Of a stretch of 64,000 nucleotides of DNA, positions 10,553 to 23,500 are shown one piece after another. The notes beneath the pieces were generated by a model that was not told the DNA's origin, did not search any database, and saw nothing but the letters and a program-made list of their open reading frames with translations. Within the stretch, counting starts at the first letter, position 1, and every line of letters begins with the position of its first letter. Position numbers and translations under genes: made by a program. Source of the DNA: Albifimbria verrucaria (taxonomy: Eukaryota > Ascomycota > Sordariomycetes > Hypocreales > Stachybotryaceae); the NCBI GenBank assembly GCA_020081605.1, contig JAHREC010000011.1, positions 2,728,001 to 2,792,000 on the forward strand, given 5' to 3'.

Positions 10553-13500
10553 TCATACTACCCTGGCTCCAATTTTGCCTGTTCCACCGAATTTATTGAT
10601 AGAGTCGTTGATAATGTCGATAACGTCCTGACCGCCAATCTCGAAGTCGACATTACCGTTCACCTTGGTAGCCTTGATCCCAAACGCGCAAGACCCAGCT
10701 TCCGCAATCTGACGATGTCTCTTGCCAACGACCGTGTGTTTCCACTGAGTGTAAGGGTCACCCTGGATGTTGGCGATAATGGTACGGCAATCGTCGACGG
10801 AGGAGATGCATCGCTCCCCGGTTCTCAAAGGACGAGTCGTCGCAAAAGTTGTTACCGGGCGGGATGTCGCATGGGTAATTTGGGCTAGAGTCAGCCTTAA
10901 CAAGTTCCCAGTTTTGGTGCGCTCGCCCAGGACTGCAGACAGGAAGACGTATGAAACCTGGCGTCGTGATGTCCACGTCGAGGAGTTCGCTAATGGTGAG
11001 GGTATCGTCTGGGTCCGCGAAGCCGGCGCCACCCTTTCCGCCATTGTTGAGATAAGTGCGCAAAGAACCTTCAATCAGGTGCTTCAATTGAACGTCTCCA
11101 AAGGCCTCGTCCTTCAATGAATCCAAGCCAGGGGCATCGAGAACTTGGAATCCTCACAGCGTTCCTCACAATGGCCTCCATTTCCACGGTCACACTCACA
11201 CTTCCGAGATTTGCCGCCTGGGTGAACCAGATAATAGATTTTGTCCCTATAGCAGTACCCTGTGGCTTCCATAGTCTCGTTATCGAGAAATTCGCCGAGT
11301 GGGGGTTTTTCATCACACCCGTAGCCTGAATCAAGAACAAAGGCATGTGTTCCAGATGCCGTCCACAAAGCGGGGATGGAGAAGGCAAAGAAACTCTTGA
11401 GGATGTTGCTTCGCAGATCTGTATCTTTGTTCGGTGTTGGCACATCCTCGGTGCAATTGCCCTCAATGAGCTTTCCATTACTTATGACATCCCAAATTGC
11501 GTCAATTGATTCGGGCGAGCCATCAAATATCTTATCCAATGAGAAAGAAGTGACGTTGGCCCAGCCATTGATAGCTTCGCCCATATAATAAGAGAAGGCA
11601 TCCTGGCTCGCCGGTGTCCAATGAGCTTTGCCCTCCTTGAGGAGGTCTTTCGCGATGCTTGTACCCTGACCAACCAAAGTCATACTTGTATCCTTAATAT
11701 TATTTAAAGTCGTCTCTTTGTTGAGAAAATACGGGCGAGTGCTCAGATAAGAGTTGAAAAATGGCCCAGCACCCGAGAGGGTGCCGAGAGTTACGAGATT
11801 AATCAAGAGCAAAGCCCATGTGTTATCCTCTTCTGGGGGACAGGAGCAAACGTATTTTCCATGTGATCAAGCATAGGGCCAAGAAAAGAGGCTGCTTGAA
11901 AGAGGGAGGTGTGGTAGTCCTTGTACAGTTGATGAATGCGAAGGAGGGAGTTCCAAATCAACTGCGCTGCAGGTCCAGAGTCACCGCCATTAAGACCGGG
12001 GCCACACTCAGATGACTGAATGCAGTTGTCTCCTAGCATGTGCTCACATTGTGCTTCAGCTGCTATGTTAAAGGTAGCAGAAAGCGACGAAGTGAATGAA
12101 AACCTTTTTCGGTGGCTGTCGGTGTCCTTCCAGATTCTGACAGCGTCTTCCCATGCAGAATCCGCGTCCAAGCCGTTCCACCTCTTTCTGGGTTTATAAT
12201 CTGGCCAGTCGTCAACCAGTGGGTCTGTGCAGTCGAATGTGGTCCATATACCATGCCGAGTGTGGTCTGACTTGGGATCTTTCCCAGAAATAGCAAGCTG
12301 TTTGAATATAGCCCAGCTCTTCGCCGGTTTAGGGACATCGTGATACTTTTGCAGATCTGTAGCCCAGTCTGTGGTACCACCCATGCCCCATGAGGAGTAA
12401 AGCTCTGTACGTGCCTTCTTTGTCCTACTACTCATGTAACCAACCCACTGGTGTTTGTCGTAGATGAGAACATCAGTATCACTACTTTTGTCAAGGAAAC
12501 TCTTGACGACTCGCTTTGGATCATCCATTATCTCTTCAATTTCGGCATCAGCAATATAACCGGCAGTGTCAGTACATTTGCCTTTGGTTGCTTGTGAGTT
12601 CAAGCTGTCACCAGTGAACAAACAGTTAGGGCCCCAGCAGCCAGGGTCAGCCATTTTAAATGACCTCCCGTAACTAGTTATGCCAACAATTAACTTCTTG
12701 GCGGGAACGCCTGCTTTAGTTATCATAGCCAAAGCCTGCTTTGTCTCTGTCAAGTTGACTGGGCTGCGTAGGCAGCTTCCCGTAGCACATCCTTCTTGTG
12801 ACCATGGATTGCCCGCATCCCACTGCCCATGGAGATCGTACGTCATGTAGACGATGTAGTCCACGACTTTGCTAATCTCTTTGATTGGAAACTGCTTCAA
12901 GTACCAATAAGAGGAGGGAGCGGCGATGGAGACTGATTTCCCAGGTAATAACTCTTTGAGAATCTTAAGAAAGGCCAAGTAGTCGGGACCCTCTTGTTTA
13001 TCCCCACGAGGGATGCTGGGAAGGTCTGGTGCTCCAGGATATTCCCAATCAATATCAACACCATCGAGATGATTCGATTTAATGAAATTGGCAATGTTAG
13101 TAGCCATTTTACGACGGTTGGCAGCTTTGACGCCCTCGCGGAAGATAGAATAAGTTGCTGGAGATGTCGAGAAGTCCCAACCACCAAACGACAGGATCTT
13201 CTTGGATTTTTCTATACGCTTGAACTCTTTGAATTGGTATGTCGATAACTCATTGCCGAGCTGGATCCGGTAATCCTTGGTCAGCGTACCGAAACCGAAG
13301 TGTATATGTGTGTACTTTGAAGTATCGATCTGCGCAACATCTTGAAAGAGACACTTGCGGTTCAAGCCGTAGCTCTGGAAGTAACCAATTCTAATCCGGC
13401 CATTTCCATCACCTTTGACAATATCTGTGCCGCAGTTGGAGATACAACCGTTGGTGCCGGGTTTAGCAGTTCCAGGGGCTCCTGTGTTAGTATCGACACA

Positions 13501-14901
13501 AAAGTCCTTGGTAATGCCACATTGGCCCCAGATATTGCAGCAGGCATTTAAGGGACAAGAGTTCAAATCAGAAATATCCGAGCCATCCTTTGGGGGTGTA
13601 GAGCCAGGCTTCTGGGGACCACACATCGCGTTGGCAATTGGGGCAGGAAAAGGAGGAGTGCCTTTGCTCAAGCAAATCTTAGTCTCAACAAATAAAAGCT
13701 TGCAGCCATTCCAACCCCAGGTGTTTTTGTTAAAACCCTCGATTTCTTTTGTTGTAAGGCCGAAGCCGGCGGCAAGATCTGCACAGTTGTCATTGTCCTT
13801 GACCTGGTATACATGGCATGAACCATCTTCTTGCTGTTTGGGACGTAAATCCGGCAAATCTCCTTTAGAGCAGCAGACGTGTTGCTTTGGTCGTAGATTG
13901 GCACAAAACTTGGAGCCAGGATTGTATTTAGTAAAGTCTGCAGGAGAAATACCCCATTTCGTAGCCAAAACTCCACACCCATCGCCGGAGTCGACTTGTA
14001 CTGTCCTGCACTCAGCACGAGCGTGGATAGATTTGACTTGTTTTTCTACTGCTGTAGATCTGGAATTGCCTGTTATGGCAACCGCAGTAGTGCTGTCCGT
14101 GTATACATGCGGCGTCGTGAACATGACCTTGCCGGGAACTTTGATGGAACCAGAGAAAGACAGGCATTTGGCTTTGGCCCATCCTTTGATAGCTTCTTGA
14201 ATAGGGGCGAAACTCCCACTACTTGTGGCCATGATTCCAAAAATATGCGTGCTGTCATAGCCTGGCCCGCAGAGCTGCATAGATAAGCTTGGCGTGGAGA
14301 CATTAAGATTCCCAAGCCTGTCTTGCAGCATCTTCATGGCTGATGCACCGACGCCTTGATTGAGGAGTCCTTCTCCAATGTAGAGACCGACTGTAGCTTG
14401 ACCAGACTGACCAAACATGATGAAGGGCCTATCAGTGGCTCCATATCCAGAATCAGCATACTGGCGCATTTGCCTGATCAGAGATCGAAGACCAGGGGCT
14501 GCCAGGCCAAAGCCGGTCTTCCACCAACCAATCTCAAACTCAACCTCGACAGGCTCAGCCGAAGCAACCTTGGCCATTAAAACACCAAGACCAGAAAAAT
14601 CAGAACCATATGATGAACAAGCATGAACTCGGTGGTTGCTCTCTTGGTCGTCAACTTCATCATAAATAGAGAAGTCATAAAACATGGTTTGTGTACATTT
14701 TCTTATCTCTCTCATGCTTGGGTAGACCGACCAGTTTCCTGGGTTGGGTCCTGCAACGCTGCATCGCTCAGGGCAGCGTTTGACGTTGCGATAGGATGGG
14801 CTGGAAGCCAGTCTAAAATCACCCTTCGCTAACGCTCCATGGATAGCAAGAAAGAAGCCGATGATCCATGTAGCTACTGCTACCCGTAGTGAGATTGCCA
14901 T
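10553..14901 (-). CDS. Killer-toxin-like (subgroup C) GH18 chitinase with LysM, CBM18 and C-terminal Hce2 domain
   Basis: A secreted chitinase of about 1,420 residues. The ATG at 14901 starts a signal peptide (RVAVATWIIGFFLAIHGALA); an in-frame extension upstream has no ATG. Order of parts: Cys-containing N-terminal region (SVAGPNPGNWSVY), two LysM modules (VQVDSGDGCGVLATKWGIS; YQVKDNDNCADLAAGFGLT), a chitin-binding CBM18 (CCNIWGQCGITKDFC), the GH18 barrel with the DxxDxDxE signature DGVDIDWE, a long spacer, and a C-terminal domain with Cys pattern and GSCAFG like the Hce2 (Ecp2-type) domain. Hce2-GH18 fusions of this sort are known in fungi. The frame breaks at about 11836, 11150 and 10820 (one base missing each); the first lies in a homopolymer. 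No introns are needed. Such enzymes are thought to act on fungal or self cell walls, in antagonism or remodelling. Confidence 0.87.
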
Positions 14902-15606
14902 ATTGGCATAAATGATTGGAAAAAGTTCACGAATCCAAAACTTCAAAACTATGAACAAGAAGAGAAGACGAGAAGTGAGGAATTGATGTTTCTACTACCA
15001 TATGGAAAGCCTGGTACATTTATGCTATCTTGTAGTCTCTGTTATTCTGGATATGGTGCTCAATAAAAACACTACCAACAAGCTCGCATACAACCCCTGA
15101 AGCAAATGTTGCTGTTATGGCTGTGTTGAAGCAGTATTGGGATCATGCTGAACAGTCCCATGACCTGAACTACGAAGAACCGACTTCGAAATCACATTAA
15201 TGTCACATAAATAGACTCTACGCCTGCAGTTGGTTGTGACTTGATACGCAAAGACATTCAAGGGTCTTCATATCTTGCGCCACTCCCGAGTCTGACAGCA
15301 GAGCAGTCTGTGGAAGGATCAGGCTTGGAGCAAAGCTCAGCATACTGATATGTCAAGCCTCAAGAGGTTCATTGGACGGGTTAATAGAGTAAAGGGATAC
15401 GCAAGGTGGTGCGGCAATACAAGAGGGGACTGAAGCAGTATTGCTCCCAGGGTCAGCATGGATCATACAATGGGAAAAAGGGCTTGAACAAAGAGGCGCT
15501 TCTTGTTCGCCATCTTGGGTAAGCCTCATACTCGAAATACATTTCTCATTAAAGTTTCATGTTATTAAGAACCTATTGAAAGATACATCTCACGACCTGT
15601 TGGTAT
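14902..15606. other. Intergenic; chitinase promoter
   Basis: Upstream of the chitinase (-) and downstream of the DUF7136 gene (-). The small + frame at 15441-15788 overlaps the 3' end of the neighbour and has no support. Confidence 0.5.
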
Positions 15607-16421
15607 CTACAAAAGCATATAACCCATCGCCCCAAGCACCCCGGACAGGAGCACCACATCCCCAACTGTTAGTCTCTGGGAGATGCTTTCGTCTTCTAGT
15701 GGGCAGCCGGTTGCTGGGACCAAGGCCTCACACTTCTTCGCAGTCAAAGACGCGGCTATGCTCGATGCAGCCGCTGGGTCAATCTTAACCCTGCAGGGCT
15801 TCGGAGCAGGCGTGGAGGATGAAAGCACTGCACACGTATCACCACCGTCCCAATTGACCCTGGTGGGAACGTCGACTATGTCTTTGATCTCAAAGGTCAC
15901 TCCCGCATCCTCGGAACAGTTGTTTCCTCCCGTACCTGCCACAAGATCAACTGCCTGTGCCGATCTCTTTGTGGTAAATAGGAATCCTGACGCCGAGTGG
16001 TTGGTCATAATTGAGTGTTTGCCCCAAAAGCACGCGGGTCTGGAGTGCAGCTTTGCCAGGCAACTTCCCAGAGAAGCTTCCAAACACCCTCAGTGTTGAA
16101 CCCATGGAAGTCGTTATATACGAAATATGGGTCACTGGTGGAAAAGTTTGCCCATCTGGTTTGGAAGGAATAGTTTACAGGGTAGTCGTTTATATCTTCC
16201 CATCTCCAAATCTTCACAGAGATGAATGGAATGCATACCGACGCGAGGTGAGAGTTTTGGATTGCAAAAACGATTGGAAACCATTCCGTTGGTGCGTACG
16301 TCTCATTACGTGGGAACACCAAATCCACCTCCATGGTACCTGTGGTTTCGCTCCCGGCGGCGTCAACGGTCATCCATAAAGCCGCCATGAAGGCTGAGCC
16401 TGCCAAAGAGAACACACGCAT
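15607..16421 (-). CDS. DUF7136-type secreted, probably GPI-anchored protein
   Basis: The ATG at 16421 opens a signal peptide (MRVFSLAGSAFMAALW) followed by the family's hallmark start (MEVDLVFPRNETYAPTEWFP, IVFAIQNSHLA), a FNTEGVWKL segment, several Cys residues in a two-block pattern (NNCSED, DTCAVLS, KPCRVKID) and a short hydrophobic C-terminus (VVLLSGVLGAMGYMLL), consistent with GPI attachment. The frame breaks once at about 16009 between the two halves. It lies 0.7 kb upstream of the chitinase on the same strand, each with its own promoter. The function of the family is unknown; a surface or wall location is inferred from the signal peptide and tail. Confidence 0.75.
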
Positions 16422-17498
16422 GTCTAGTGTTGGAGAAGGCAGAAGAGCGCGCAGAGTTGTTATTTCGCGACAAGAAGAACAAGAAATAAGAATAAAAATA
16501 AAATTAGGGTGAACAGTTGACATGGAAGGCGTCGAGCCCTTATCACTATTCCTAAGCGTGTTGGTTGGGGATGAAACCATGTTGCATGATGATTTCGGTC
16601 ACGGGGTGCAGAATGTTGGTGCAATGCACAAGCCAGGGACATGGTATTGGTAGTCTAGACCCTGTGAAGACTCGCTCCCATCGCGGCTGCGACAGATCCT
16701 TCAAGCCTCTTTGCACCTGGCTAGGATTAACCAACATATCGTTCTGTGTGAAATGATGAATCTCACCAACCTGCCCTCGGAATAGAAAATTGGCGTTGAA
16801 TCCCAGGCACATGTGACGAGATAACAGTGTTGGTTTCGCAAAGCCTGGAGTAGTTTCTACAATTGGAAAGGCTTTTGATCCCCGGCCGGTGAGACTTTGC
16901 CCGTGGTGCATGGCAAATCATGGCACATGTATGAGTCGGATGGCTTTGACTGTGTAGTTGAGATAGTTTGCACCCCGTAACAGGTCACCATGATACCGTT
17001 GCACGATCAAGTGCTGCATTCAGCTGTGGTAGATGACTTGCCGAGCTATACTTCGTTTACAGTCGGCTGAATCGCTCTGCTTTTAGTTATTGTGTCATTG
17101 TCCGGCAAAGCGGATGGTGGTGTGACTGAAGCTATCTGGATATTTCCTTCTTTTTCTCTTTTCTACAAACACCCAGTTCATTTGTCTATGCTATGGATGA
17201 GATGTGATTGGCCCATCCACGCTTCATCACACAGCCAGACCGACATGGTCGCAGCAAGGCTGAATTTGCTTTGCTCGCTACGCCACCGACCAACCATACT
17301 TCAGGCGTCTGCAGCCAATTGTTTCAGTCACGGTAGGCGGTTTGCCTATGAAAACTCAATCGGATCGAGGCTGTGCAAAAAGCAATGCTACCAAGAGCAT
17401 TTCTCCTCATTCTCCGAAACTGATGCCTTCTCTTGCCAACATTCCAGCATCATAAGCACCGCCGAGAGCGATCACTGCATGAAACCAAGTAGATCATC
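16422..17498. other. Divergent promoter region
   Basis: About 1.1 kb lies between the start of the DUF7136 gene (-) and the ankyrin gene (+). The frame 17092-17541 (+) runs into the ankyrin gene and looks accidental. No other gene is seen. Confidence 0.45.
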
Positions 17499-20247
17499 AT
17501 GGAAGTTGTCGGTGCTGCTGCCAGTGCCCTCACATTCGTGACAGTTGCACTCAGTAGTGTGAAGCTTCTTTACGAAACCCTTTCTTCCGTGAAAGATGGG
17601 CCATCCAACGTCAAAAAAGCAGCAGATGTCATTATGCAGCTGCGACGCCTTCTCGAGCAGATACAACAATCCACGTCCATCGTAGTGGATGGAGTACTGC
17701 TCAACGACTTGAGTCATGCATATCCGATCTGACTACTTTTGCTGACAAAGTTGTCAAGCTCCAGACTCTTCCGCAGGAATCCCGAGGTCGCAGACTGTGG
17801 AAGAGACTCAAAGCCTTCGCCAACGAGAAGGACCTCGACCAAATCAGTATCAGCGTCTCGCAGCATTGTGCTCGCTTGACGCTACGGTTGAAGTGTAGGA
17901 ACAGGGTTCAACTACCTTGAGTTGTCTCAATTTTTGTTTTTGCGTCCCAGGCTGACATTCCACACTAGAGAGGCTGTTTCCCAGCTCCAAGGCGATGTCG
18001 CTCAATCTACAAATGCGATTCGGTCACTAGAGAAAGCGTCACAGAACCACATTACAGCCGAGTCAGCACGATGCAATGATTTGCAAAATATCATAGAATC
18101 TCAACAAACACATCAACTGTCGTTCATTCGGGAGTCTCAACTTGCTATACGTATGGTTCAAGAGAATATGGCTGTCCATATAAACACCAATTCCAGCCAT
18201 CTAGTAGAGGCTACCTCGTCAATCCACAGTATAAAACATGACCTGACAGCACGCCTTGATTCTCATGAGTCCGTCATGAAAGACAAGATTTCAGCAGTGC
18301 AAGAAACCCTAAAGGGCCTGCAGCCATCTACGATCTCCAACTCTCAAGCAAGTGTCATGCAAGATAAACTCAGTCAGATACTGCAGCATCTCCAAACGAA
18401 TACGACATCTAGTTCGCCAGAGCAACCACGTGTATTTGAAGAAGATGATATAAACCCCGAATATTCTTCATCTTCGAAACTAGGAGCAGAAACTAATCCC
18501 ATTTATCATCAGGACCCAGATAGACGCCTCATCGAGAGCATAGAACAGCTCGGCAAGCTGGTTGCTGAGAAAGAACAAGTCTTCGATAACTTTGCTGAAG
18601 TTAGTGGAGATTGCGAAGGAATACTTGATACTCTCAGCTCTGTTCTACAGGAGGCAAGGATGCGTGCTGGTGACGCATTGGAGCAGCTGTGTCCCAAGCA
18701 CCAATCAGATGCAGTTGAGATAAATCGCAGTCTGAAGCATTTTGATAAGAAATTTGCCCTTTCTCACTTCACGCTTAATCCACAGAATCAGTCTTTCCAA
18801 TTAGGCAGGAAAAGACCTTCAACTCCTCTGGGGAGGAATTTTTCCTTCCACGAATTGAATCTTGGTGTCGGCACTCTCTCAGTGAAACGAAGGAAATTAG
18901 TTCGAATTTGTCACTGCAATGACGAAACTTGCCACTTCTACGGACAAGAGCAAGGCCGAGTTATGGAGCATAAGGGTTCCTGCACCGAAATCACGACAAC
19001 TGTTATGTTTATTCCCAAGGATATACGCAAATATCGAATGTTTGTTGCTTCAGATTTTGCCTCCAAGGTAGCGGGAGGCAATGTTACCTCACTCTCAAAT
19101 TTAGCAGTCAACAATATGCTACGTAACGATTCGGAAGTTTTCCAGATAGTTCGTGAGGGACGGCTTGATGAATTACGCAAGATGCTCCAGAAAGGAGAAG
19201 CCTCATTACGCGACCATGACGAGGGTGGTGCATCGCTTCTATTTGTAAGTATCTCCGGACATCATTTAATATGCTATCGTCTCTTAATTTATTGCTAAGC
19301 GGTATGCTAGTATGCAACTTTCCAACCGAGGATGTGCAGGTACTTGCTTGACAATGGTTTAGACGTAAATCATGTAGGAAAATCGGATATTTATTACACG
19401 TGAGTTGGGGTGTCTCAGAGTACGTCGTCTTGCTAATAGTAGCCCAAGGACTGCAATTAATGTGGAATGTATAGAATTATCATCGGAAGATGAATTAGAT
19501 CGCATTGAAACGTGTACAGAAATGCTTCTTGAAGCCGGCGCCGATCCATTGTTGAATATTGATGGTGGCGATGGACCATTCATGAAGGGCGGCGTTGACA
19601 ATTCATATGCCTTGGTAAGTTGATCAGGAATTCCATTGGATATTCTAGGATACTGAAACTCAACAAGGATTTATCCGGATATGTGCGCAAAGCAATCTTG
19701 AGTGGGTCCGTTTCTGCGTCTGACATTTTGAGCTTTCGAAACAAAATGGGAAATCTTTACTTCACAACGCTTGTTCAAATATTGGATTACCTTCTGAAGA
19801 AAGGCATATATCGTATTTCTTACGAATGGGGTTTCAACTTAATGACGTTGCAGGAAATGGATGGACTTGCCTCCATTTCTTGATGGCTGAACTTAGAGGT
19901 TCCGATAATTATGTCGATCCCGAACGCTTGCTTGAGGAGCAGAAGCTCGTTGTTTTTCTATTACGAAAGGAGCAGACCCAGTGGCTATTGACCCGTTAGG
20001 CCGTTCTATTTCAGATTTAGCTTATCGGCAACGTTTGAATGGATCAGACGAACCGGTAAGCTACCCAGGTGATCTCTGGGATTCTTGCCTCGCAATACAA
20101 GGGTATAATATAACTGCATTCCGGGCTGGACGCCAACGGAAAGCGAACTATACCTACTGGTACACAATATCTGACTTTGAAATGCTTTGGCATGGGAGGG
20201 AAAGTCTATGTCCCTACTGGGATGACGAGTATGAGTCTCGACTGTGA
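17499..20247 (+). CDS. Ankyrin-repeat protein with fungal NLR-type N-terminal helical domain
   Basis: It begins MEVVGAAASALTFVTVALSS, the N-terminal helical domain commonly found at the start of fungal NACHT/ankyrin proteins, continues with LQTLPQESRGRRLWKRLKAF and a long coiled coil (about 17980-18400), and ends in degenerate ankyrin repeats (VREGRLDELRKMLQKGEASL; TCTEMLLEAGADPLL; NGWTCLHFLMAEL; LLRKGADPVAIDPLG). A Cys/His cluster (CHCNDETCHFYGQ) precedes the repeats. Introns are likely at 19245-19310, 19400-19439 and about 19615-19667; another region near 17895-17980 is unresolved. Frame breaks near 17710, 19752 and 19970 each restore ankyrin or domain sequence if one base is supplied. No NACHT domain is seen, so this may be a sensor- or scaffold-type protein. 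It is convergent with the NLR gene that follows. Confidence 0.7.
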
Positions 20248-20592
20248 TGATAACAAATTATAGATGCTTTACGCTTGTCACATCAGTTCAGAGTACTTGA
20301 GCGGACTAAACTGTAGATATTTTACCAATAAGAGCAACCGATTCCATAGTCATGGAAGAAACAGAAATGGTGACGCAAGCGGATGCTTCAGAGCTATGAT
20401 ACGACTTCAAATTTGCACTCGACAATACTTAATATTGATGATCTCAAATGCATCATGAAACCCTCAATGATAAATTGAATTGCCCAGTGAACTACATGTA
20501 TCATCCGTATACCCGTTGGACTATGGGCCAGTCCAGTTCTAACATTATCATATTGTGCATCAAACAATAGCTCATGCTTGGAAGAAAGACCC
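20248..20592. other. Convergent spacer
   Basis: Short A/T-rich spacer between the 3' ends of the ankyrin gene (+) and the NLR gene (-); only 3' UTR sequence is expected. Confidence 0.5.
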
Positions 20593-23500
20593 TCATAAAT
20601 TGCTTGTAGAGTAGTACTCACTATATGTGTCTCCTGACCTGTTATAACTCAGTGAACGAAGCTTCTCTAACTTCTGGCCTATCGGAATTGTCGCATTTGA
20701 GTTCATACCATGCACCTCCTGGTGATACTTGAGAACCTCTGAATAGAGTTCCGTTGCCACACTCAGCTCCCTTTCACCTCCATCGCCCATCAATTGCTTC
20801 GCCTCACCATGACGCATATACGAATCAGCCAGCTCCGCAACTGCTCTCATAGTCTCCGAGTGCCGTCTCCCCACCACCCAGTGTATGTGTCGACAATAAA
20901 GTCAAAGATCTTCTTCGCAGTCACATAGCGCGACTGTTCCATGCATACCCTTCCCATGTTCAGCCTGACGGTGAATGTTACGGGGTGCAATTCATAGAAG
21001 CACCTTTTGAACCCATCGAACGAGGTCCTGAAGCACTGTTCCGCAAGGTCGATGTTCTTCTGCCGAAGATGGATCTCCCTATGTCATTAATAATACGAAA
21101 GTAGATATACCATTGTCCGTCACGGAAGTCAGACATTGGACTTTCTTGTAGTACTCGCGAGAAGTACTGTTCTGCCTGGTTGAATTCCCTTAGGGCTTTA
21201 TCAAGCTTTCCAAGCATCATAAAGCTTCTTCCAGCGTTATACGCAGTGATCTGGGAGGCCTTCTCGTCTTCCACTGGCATTTCTGATAGTCGCTCGCATG
21301 AATTTTGGTACAACTGCAAAGCAATGTCGTATTTCTGTCGAGCATGATAGATGAGCCCCAGGTTGTTCTCAATACCTGCTGTGAGCTCTACCGTAGCTTC
21401 ATCTGGTTGGTCTTCTGCTCGGAGCATGTGCAGGATTCCTTCGTACAGTCGTGTGGCTTCATCGTAGCGTCCTAAATGGCGGAATAGGCTACCAAATTTT
21501 TCCAGCTCAACCAGATCGATATGACAGCCAGTACGACCCTGCTTCATATGGATCAAACACTGTTCAGCATGAGGCTCCAAGCGGTGGATTGTTTTGATAA
21601 ACCCCTGTGCGTTTGATCAGGGGACTCTTGCTGCGACTAGAGAAACTGCACATCTCACTAATTCCTCTACCTCTTCACCCCTTGCTCGTGATCTCGCAAA
21701 TTCATGTATCGCAGGATGTATCTCGTACGTTGGTTCCTCCCCGTTCTGTCCAAGCTTGACCTCAACAAACGATAAGTTGTGCAACCGGGTGAGAACTTCC
21801 TGGAAGCGGCGCTTTGACGCGAGCTCACGGACCCAGCTCGGCTCTTCGTCACGGATAGTACCTAGGCATAACTCGTACCACATATCCTTGTGGTCGAGAA
21901 ATCCAAAGAGCTTAAGAAGATTTGTAGCTAGTGGATCAACATTTTCCAACTGTTCGAAGCTCATCTGAAAAGACCGGAGGATGTTGCTGTCCGTAGATAA
22001 GCCATCATCGCGGCTTTTCCATCTTCGTATATGTTGAGCTACGCTGACTGGGTAGCAAGAAATGTTGGATGCTGCAAGTCTGAGGGACAACGGATGACAC
22101 TTCAGCATTTCACACAGCTCATGAACATCTAGTCCAGTTAGTCGCCTTAACTGTATGCTCATGACCATATCTTACCTTCGTTTCTTCCCTGGAATTGCTC
22201 ATCGATCTCCATCCGTAATAGATTGGCAGCGTCTACAACCTCGAGCCCTTTGACTTCCATTCGATGATGATATGTCTGTGCTGCCTCCTTGGTTCGTAAT
22301 ATCACAAGTATGGACCCACAGGCGACGCCGTCAATGTAGCTTTGAATCCTTGATCTTGCTGAATGCGAAGAGTCCATATTGTCAATTATCAATGTCCACT
22401 TTCTCCAATTCATCTTCTGAAGCTCTGTAAAAAGGACTTGACAAGCAACTGGCGGTACTCCTCTTTAGACTCGTGTGAGTCTTCAGATGCAGTGGTTGAG
22501 TTCTGGCCAACTTTCAGCATGCTGACGATACTCCGCTCGAAGGTTTCCTGTGATTCAGCATTGGCCCAGTAGAATGCATGGTCAGGATGCCGTTCCTTTT
22601 GCTTTCTAACAAATCCGGCAACGAGCTGTGTCTTCCCGATGCCGCTGAGGCCCCAAAGAGCAACGACGAATTTCTGGGGCATCTTTCGAGAGTCAATACC
22701 AAGCCATTCTTCTAACCTCGCCAATTCAGTCGCTCTTCCGACAAATTTGCATGGCTCAGGCATGCTGAGGCTTAAATGCGCATCAAGGTCGGAGGCAATC
22801 ATTGACTGTGAACCTTTACAATGGTGTTAGTCCTGGTGTTACAGTTGCAACCACAGCTGCAAGCAAATGCCACTTACTTGTTTCGGTCTTCTTCAAGGGC
22901 CCAAGCCTGATAATTATTTCCTTGGCATATGCTGCGGCAGTCAAGGCAGCATATGGATGCCAATCATCCGCTTTGTTCTCATCCGCAAAATCACTGATAC
23001 CTCGGATAACGGCGACAGGCAGCCTCGTCATCATTCCTGCCGCCTCCATTTCGATTGCAATACCTCCAAACCTGTCTCTTAGTTCCTCCCTTCTCACCTT
23101 GGATTTGATGACTCCATTTCCTGATAAAATCGTTCCATAATGTGCTCGAGGCTCATCACGGCCCTGTTCCTCCTGTGTTCCTGGGCTCAGTAAGCCACTG
23201 AACTGCCAGGCTTGGGTTGGCCTCCTGAATGCCACTGCACGTTCCACAACGCCTAGGTGCCTGGTAAACTCGAATTCTGGACGGCCTTCATGAACCCGTA
23301 TGCTTGTAATCGCAGAGCGCAAAAGCGGGTGGGTGGAGTTTTGCCACTGCTTAAGTCGGACTTCGCCCTCCTCAACCTTGACGAGGTCATACCCAATAAC
23401 GCCCGGGTTGTCTCTGTTTGGAACAGCAACTGCAACGTCACCTAGACGTATGTCCTGAGTAGGAGATGGAATTCCTGCACCAATGCCAACAAGGAGTCCA

